From the NCBI RefSeq assembly GCF_037151175.1, contig NZ_JBBCOR010000001.1, positions 425,183 to 489,182 on the forward strand: a stretch of 64,000 nucleotides of DNA. The letters run 5' to 3'. This DNA is from Asaia sp003994335 (GTDB lineage Bacteria; Pseudomonadota; Alphaproteobacteria; Acetobacterales; Acetobacteraceae). Below are positions 60,103 to 64,000 of the stretch, in pieces. Every line of letters starts with the position of its first letter. Within the stretch, counting starts at the first letter, position 1. Both the position numbers and the translations under genes were made by a program. Under the pieces are notes generated by a model. It saw only the letters and a list, made by a program, of their open reading frames with translations, was not told the DNA's origin and did no database searches.

Positions 60103-61842
60103 TCATGCTGCCGTGCTGCTCGTCGTCGTCTCGAACTGACCGGCAAGGAGCATGGCCTTGGCGCGCGCGCGTGTCAGCTTGCCAGAAGAGGTCTGGGGCA
60201 GGGTATGGGGAGGTACCAGGATCACGTCAACGTCGATGCCATGCTGGCGACGGAAGAGCCCCATGGTCTCTTCTCGCAGCTTGGCGCGATCCTCTTCATT
60301 CGTCGCACGACACTGGACGAGGGCCACCACGCGTTCGCCGGCTTCTTCCTCAACAGCAAACACGGCCACATCGCGTGAGCGAAGCGAGGCGATTTCGTGT
60401 TCGGCCGACCATTCAAGATCTTGTGGCCAGATATTGCGGCCGTTGATAATGATCAGATCCTTGGCGCGCCCAGTGATCACGATCTCCCCATGGAGCATGT
60501 AGCCGAGATCGCCCGTGTTGAGCCACCCCTTGTCGTCGAGGACCTCATCCGTTTCAGGCTGGCGTCCGAAATAGCCGCGCATCAGGCTGGGTCCGCGGAC
60601 GTAAACCATGCCCACATGGCGCTCCGGCAGAAGACCTCCCTTGGCATTGCGTACCTGGATGTCATGTTCAGGCAGCGCCAGACCGCAAAGAACAAACGTG
60701 CGCAATGCGTGAGACGGGTCGTCGGAAGCAGAAGCGACACCCTCGGTCTCGAGCCTGCGCAGATCAATCGTGTCGGTCTTGATGCCTGTATCGAGCGGGG
60801 CGAAACTGATCGCGAGCGTCGCCTCAGCCATGCCATAGCTGGCGACGAAGGCACGACCGTCGAAACCATAGGCTGAAAATCGCTCGGCAAAGGTTTCCAG
60901 GATATGATGGCGGATCATGTCGCCGCCGATCCCGGCAATACGCCAGCAGGAGAGATCAAGATCGCCAGAAACAGGGCGTCGTGCGCAGAGCTCGTAGCCA
61001 AAGGACGGGCTGTAGGCGATGGTGCCGCGATTGCGGCTGATCAGATCGAGCCAGACATGAGGACGGCGAGCGAACTCGCGTGTAGGCAGAAGATCGACCG
61101 TAAGCTGACAGGTCATGGGGGTGAGGAAGAAACCGACCAGCCCCATATCGTGATAGAGCGGCAACCAGGAAACGCAGCGATCGCAGGTTTCGGTCACCTG
61201 CAGCCCGTCGCGCGCGATCGCGCGCGCATTCGCCATGCCTGCCGCCTGGGTTACGGCAACGCCCATGGGGAAACGGGTGCTTCCTGAGGAAAACTGCAGA
61301 TAGGAAAGATCCTGTGAGCCGATTTCGGGCAGCGCTTCCGCTGATGCCGTTAGGGCAAGCAGTTCTGCGGGAGAGCCGCCAAAAGCCAGATCGAGCCCGG
61401 CGATGATGTCGGCTGTCCAGGACCCGATCAGCTCGGGAACGATGACGGCGCGCGCGCCAGAGGCAGAGACCATACCGCGCAGCGTGGCGATATAGGCGTC
61501 GCGTCCACCGAAGGCGATGGGAAGAGGCAGGGGGGCCGGAACGAGCCCGGCATACTGGCACCCGAAGAAGATACGTGCAAAATCGCCGTCGCTCTCGGCA
61601 ATGATAGCGACGCGATCGCCGCTCTTCAGGCCTGCGCCGAGCATACGGCGCGCGGTATCAAGCGCCTGCTCGCGCAGCACGCGGTAGGGGAGCGCCTCAA
61701 GAAGCTGGCCACGACCATTGTAAATGTTGAATCCCGCCGTTCCCTGCGCCGCGTAATCCAGCGCAGCGCTGAACGTCGGAAAGTCGCCATGACGGCGCTT
61801 CTGGTTCGAGGCGGTAGGAACGGGCGTTTGGTTCGGCGTCAT
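60103..61842 (-). CDS. Fatty acyl-AMP ligase / acyl-ACP synthetase
   Basis: A 579-residue adenylate-forming enzyme of the FAAL type. The AMP-binding P-loop is LSYLQFSSGSTRFPMGV, with SWLPLYHDMGLVGFFLTPM, VASYGMAEATLAISF, the hinge region WLNTGDLGYM and DLIIINGRNIWPQDLE following, then the C-terminal subdomain with a Lys near SSGKLTRARAKAML. It would activate a fatty acid and load it on the adjacent ACP for SPT. It is separated from ACP by 167 bp and from the upstream gene by 81 bp, all on the minus strand. Confidence 0.92.
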   Translation of the reverse strand: MTPNQTPVPTASNQKRRHGDFPTFSAALDYAAQGTAGFNIYNGRGQLLEALPYRVLREQALDTARRMLGAGLKSGDRVAIIAESDGDFARIFFGCQYAGLVPAPLPLPIAFGGRDAYIATLRGMVSASGARAVIVPELIGSWTADIIAGLDLAFGGSPAELLALTASAEALPEIGSQDLSYLQFSSGSTRFPMGVAVTQAAGMANARAIARDGLQVTETCDRCVSWLPLYHDMGLVGFFLTPMTCQLTVDLLPTREFARRPHVWLDLISRNRGTIAYSPSFGYELCARRPVSGDLDLSCWRIAGIGGDMIRHHILETFAERFSAYGFDGRAFVASYGMAEATLAISFAPLDTGIKTDTIDLRRLETEGVASASDDPSHALRTFVLCGLALPEHDIQVRNAKGGLLPERHVGMVYVRGPSLMRGYFGRQPETDEVLDDKGWLNTGDLGYMLHGEIVITGRAKDLIIINGRNIWPQDLEWSAEHEIASLRSRDVAVFAVEEEAGERVVALVQCRATNEEDRAKLREETMGLFRRQHGIDVDVILVPPHTLPQTSSGKLTRARAKAMLLAGQFETTTSSTAA

Positions 61843-61923
61843 CGTGTTGTGTCTGCTCTGCTTTTCATTCTGTCGTGGTGTCGGAATACAGGGGAAACCC
61901 CGGTCCGTGTCATGCGTATCGTG

Positions 61924-63057
61924 TCAGGCGGCGCTGCGCAGGTAGTCGACGATAGCGTCGGCTGCGCCCGGGGCGGTCGGGCCGTCATCGGTGAATTCGA
62001 AGGTATCTAGTATATATTGACGTTGCGCCTCAAGGAAATCGTCATGTTTTGTCACAGCAGCTTCCAGAGCGGCGGATAAACCATCGGCATTGTCCAGAAC
62101 CTGACCTAGATTCCAGAAGTGATAGTTTCGATCAGCTTCCCAGCTGATCTGGTGCGCATTGAGAAACACGCAAGGGCGTGGGCGCACGAGAAATTCGGCA
62201 ACCTGTGAACTGACATCGCCTAGATACAGGTCGGCTGCCATGGTGTAGGTCATGTCGATGCTGCGCGGGCTGCCCGGATCGATCAGGATATGATTGTGAT
62301 GAGCAAAGCGGGAAACGAGTTGCTCCCCCTCCTGCCGGTGTTTGTCGAACAGCCTGTAGTGCGGCGCAAAGATCAGATTGTACCGATCCTGATTGGCAAA
62401 ATACTGCAGGATCTGCTCGCCCATCAGCGGCCATGACGACAGCTTGGACGAGAAATGCGGGTTATAAAGGACAATCGGTCGACCGTTATCAAACAGGGCC
62501 GGGCGCGCGCGGGCCATACGCCGAACGATATCAAACTTGGCATAGGAGCCACGATAATAGCGTCCAGGGCTGATTGCCCCCTGGGAGAGGAGACGCTCTT
62601 CGATCTTCTTGCCAGAAAGCAGGACGAAATCGAACTCCTTGACGTCCCGCGCAAAACCAATTGCGCGATCGCCGGCCCCATGGCGGGTCCATATCAGGCG
62701 GGGCTTGTGAATCCCCATACGGCGTAGATAGAGCGAGGTTCGTTCGGGCACCACGATGGCCTCGAAACGGGAGAAGTAGTCCCGATTGAAAAACAGGCTC
62801 GCCAGCTTGCCAATGACGCCCGGTCCCGAATGCTCTATTCGGCGGCGAAGTATCTCGGGCATTTTCAACAGGTCAAACCGCGCCCGTGCCTGGGGGTACA
62901 AGGCGCTCAGGGTTTTCGCGTAGTCGAGATGCGCTTCAGTCGTGCACGCCACGTGCACCTCAGTGTCGGTGTGACGGGAGGCGATCTCCATGGCGATCGG
63001 CAAGGAATGCAAGGTCTGGTGAGGCTGCGCGATATATGGGAAGGCTATCTTCATCAT
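61924..63057 (-). CDS. CDP-glycerol glycerophosphotransferase-like (TagB/TagF-type GT-B) protein
   Basis: A 377-residue GT-B protein. The C-terminal half matches the Glyphos_transf family: IWTRHGAGDRA, VLYNPHFSSKLSSW, IFAPHYRLFDK (His), and the nucleotide-binding SIDMTYTMAADLYLGDVSSQ followed by EFLVRPRPCVFLNA. The family moves glycerol-phosphate or similar groups from CDP donors to acceptors in teichoic-acid or capsule synthesis. In this sphingolipid locus it may add a phosphoglycerol/phosphoglycerate-type head group. Tandem ATGs at 63057 and 63054 are equivalent starts. Confidence 0.8.
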   Translation of the reverse strand: MMKIAFPYIAQPHQTLHSLPIAMEIASRHTDTEVHVACTTEAHLDYAKTLSALYPQARARFDLLKMPEILRRRIEHSGPGVIGKLASLFFNRDYFSRFEAIVVPERTSLYLRRMGIHKPRLIWTRHGAGDRAIGFARDVKEFDFVLLSGKKIEERLLSQGAISPGRYYRGSYAKFDIVRRMARARPALFDNGRPIVLYNPHFSSKLSSWPLMGEQILQYFANQDRYNLIFAPHYRLFDKHRQEGEQLVSRFAHHNHILIDPGSPRSIDMTYTMAADLYLGDVSSQVAEFLVRPRPCVFLNAHQISWEADRNYHFWNLGQVLDNADGLSAALEAAVTKHDDFLEAQRQYILDTFEFTDDGPTAPGAADAIVDYLRSAA

Positions 63058-63481
63058 GGTGCGGAATCAGTTACCGGTTCTGGACATGGTCGTGGAATGT
63101 CTCATCGATACTTCCCTCACGTCTCCTGCCTCATATGTCGCGGCCTGTGATTGCCGCATCGTTAAATCGCCCGCCACAGCGCTCGATTGTAATTGGCCGA
63201 GTTTTTTGTGCCTCTCTCTTGAAGTTACAAGAGAGGATATTGGAAACGTGATGATTGGATGGCTTAAATTTTGGCAATCGAGCCGAGCTCTGCTTGCCGG
63301 GATCCGTCATGGCCCCTCGGGAAAAGCGGTGCGAAACCTCTTGGTGGGCTCAGCAAAAACATCGACCCTAAATAGGTCTTTTTGGGGGCGGGGAAACAAC
63401 ACACGATTTGTGACGCTTCATTGCGCGCTCAGGCGTTCTGTCTCGCAAGGGAAGAAAGTTCTGTTTTTTTGAAGAATGGTG
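63058..63481. other. Intergenic region upstream of the rRNA operon, no gene recognised
   Basis: A 424-bp gap between the divergent glycerophosphotransferase-like gene and the rRNA promoter. It contains a hairpin CTCTCTTG/CAAGAGAG (63214-63221 and 63228-63235, 6-nt loop) and an AT-rich T-tract (63461-63475) just before the promoter that could serve as an UP element. A 138-codon frame across it has no family resemblance and is probably chance. Confidence 0.5.
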
Positions 63482-63510
63482 TTGACGGTGGTGTGTGTGG
63501 GGTCTAAAAG
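63482..63510 (+). promoter_or_regulatory. rRNA operon promoter (-35 TTGACG, -10 TAAAAG)
   Basis: TTGACG (63482-63487) and TAAAAG (63505-63510) are separated by exactly 17 bp, the best sigma-70-type promoter in the gap, preceded by the T-rich stretch noted above. Transcription would start near 63517, about 250 bp before the mature 16S end, as is normal for rrn leaders. Confidence 0.7.
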
Positions 63511-63580
63511 CCCGTTCACCGCAGCGGACGACGCTGGGGTGGCTGCCTGAAAGACTGAGTAAGATCAGTAGTTTAGGCAG

Positions 63581-63595
63581 GGTTCTTTGAAAATT
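63581..63595 (+). promoter_or_regulatory. boxA-like antitermination element in the rRNA leader
   Basis: GGTTCTTTGAAAATT resembles the rrn boxA element (consensus near TGCTCTTTAACA) that binds the NusB-S10 antitermination complex. It lies about 65 bp downstream of the promoter. A stem with TGCCT/AGGCA and ACTGA/TCAGT arms precedes it (about 63545-63579). Confidence 0.6.
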
Positions 63596-63768
63596 GAATA
63601 GGAATGGAAGGGATATGTTGGCGGCGCTTTGGTGTTGTCTGAACCAGTGGTTCTGATGATGAGAGTGCTGACTGATTTATTCTTTTTTTTGGAAAGAACT
63701 ACAGGCGTCAGTTTTTTTTGTTTCGGGATCTATAGTTTGGTTTTGGTGGGTTTAGGCCTACTGGAATT

Positions 63769-64000
63769 GAACCTGAGAGTTTGATCCTGGCTCAGAGCGA
63801 ACGCTGGCGGCATGCTTAACACATGCAAGTCGCACGGACCTTTCGGGGTGAGTGGCGGACGGGTGAGTAACGCGTAGGGATCTATCCACGGGTGGGGGAT
63901 AACACCGGGAAACTGGTGCTAATACCGCATGATACCTGAGGGTCAAAGGCGCGAGTCGCCTGTGGAGGAGCCTGCGTTCGATTAGCTTGTTGGTGGGGTA
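63769..64000 (+). rRNA. rrs: 16S ribosomal RNA, 5' part
   Basis: The universal AGAGTTTGATCCTGGCTCAG site begins at 63776, placing the mature 5' end near 63769. The following sequence (GAACGCTGGCGGCATGCTTA, ACATGCAAGTCGCACGGACC, ACGCGTAGGGATCTATCCAC) is typical of Acetobacteraceae. The gene continues past the right edge; about 232 of roughly 1490 nt are visible. The orientation matches the promoter and boxA upstream. Confidence 0.98.

Noticed and set aside
63056..63472. 138-codon plus-strand frame upstream of the rRNA promoter
   Set aside because: No family resemblance, mixed composition and no ribosome binding site; it lies where rrn regulatory DNA is expected.
12334..63768. tRNA genes in the intergenic gaps
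   Set aside because: No gap shows the T-loop GTTCGA-type block together with a matching acceptor stem; the few GTTCGA-like strings lie inside coding sequence.
1..64000. CRISPR arrays, insertion sequences, prophage or integron elements
   Set aside because: No regularly spaced direct repeats, transposase, integrase or phage-structural motifs were seen on either strand.

Overview
The window looks like part of the chromosome of an acetic acid bacterium (family Acetobacteraceae, Alphaproteobacteria). The 5' end of a 16S rRNA gene at the right edge has an Acetobacteraceae-type start, closest by memory to the Asaia/Kozakia group. Other pointers are a membrane-bound PQQ glucose dehydrogenase, a CIO-type quinol oxidase subunit I, alphaproteobacterial families (DUF2125, MmcB, HWE kinase) and a bacterial sphingolipid locus. 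The genus is inference. I see no transposase, prophage, CRISPR array or tRNA gene; gene packing is dense, with many 1-4 nt ATGA/TGATG overlaps.

Layout. 0-5.8 kb (minus): truncated quinol oxidase subunit I, a DUF2125 protein, a gap with a phased cluster of DnaA-box-like 9-mers and a perfect 20-bp palindrome, then plsC, a DUF218 protein, ftsX, ftsE and a small membrane protein. 6.1-12.3 kb (plus): two overlapping multidomain histidine kinases, hslV-hslU and sufE. 12.4-15.2 kb (minus): a small Cys-rich exported protein and glucose dehydrogenase. 15.5-21 kb (plus): rpmI-rplT, a strong terminator, pheS-pheT, lpxB. 21-22.3 kb (minus): ygfZ-hisI. 22.4-28 kb (plus): a Mla-like lipid-transport operon (sensor/cyclase-like protein, MlaE permease, ABC-ATPase-like protein, MlaD, lipoprotein). 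28-32.6 kb: a divergent iron-uptake unit (DUF3649-PepSY-DUF3325 against a TonB-dependent siderophore receptor).

32.9-47.6 kb: bioB (minus), then on the plus strand a ferritin-like protein, a Dabb-domain exported protein, an M13 peptidase, an HWE histidine kinase, a cytoplasmic OpuAC-like protein, a methyltransferase, an exported protein of unknown function and the fatty-acid block fabD-fabG-acpP-fabF-mltG. 47.7-50.5 kb: SYLF lipoprotein-like protein, inositol-phosphatase family protein, mmcB and a small membrane protein.

50.5-63 kb is the most distinctive region: a sphingolipid locus in three units. One (minus) encodes an acyl-AMP ligase, an acyl carrier protein and a serine palmitoyltransferase behind a CDP-glycerol-phosphotransferase-like gene. 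One (plus) encodes a diacylglycerol-kinase-family lipid kinase and a protein resembling Tam41-type CDP-lipid synthases. One (minus) is a six-gene overlapping operon: metallophosphoesterase, LptF-like, LptG-like, fatty-acid hydroxylase, nucleotidyltransferase and glycosyltransferase. Together they could build a ceramide, phosphorylate and CDP-activate it or add a glycerophosphate-like head group, hydroxylate it and export it. The ceramide synthase and ketoceramide reductase are not in the window.

Two points deserve most attention: the Mla-like operon, in which both nucleotide-handling proteins (cyclase-like and ATPase-like) have lost their catalytic motifs, and the lipid kinase plus Tam41-like pair inside the sphingolipid locus.
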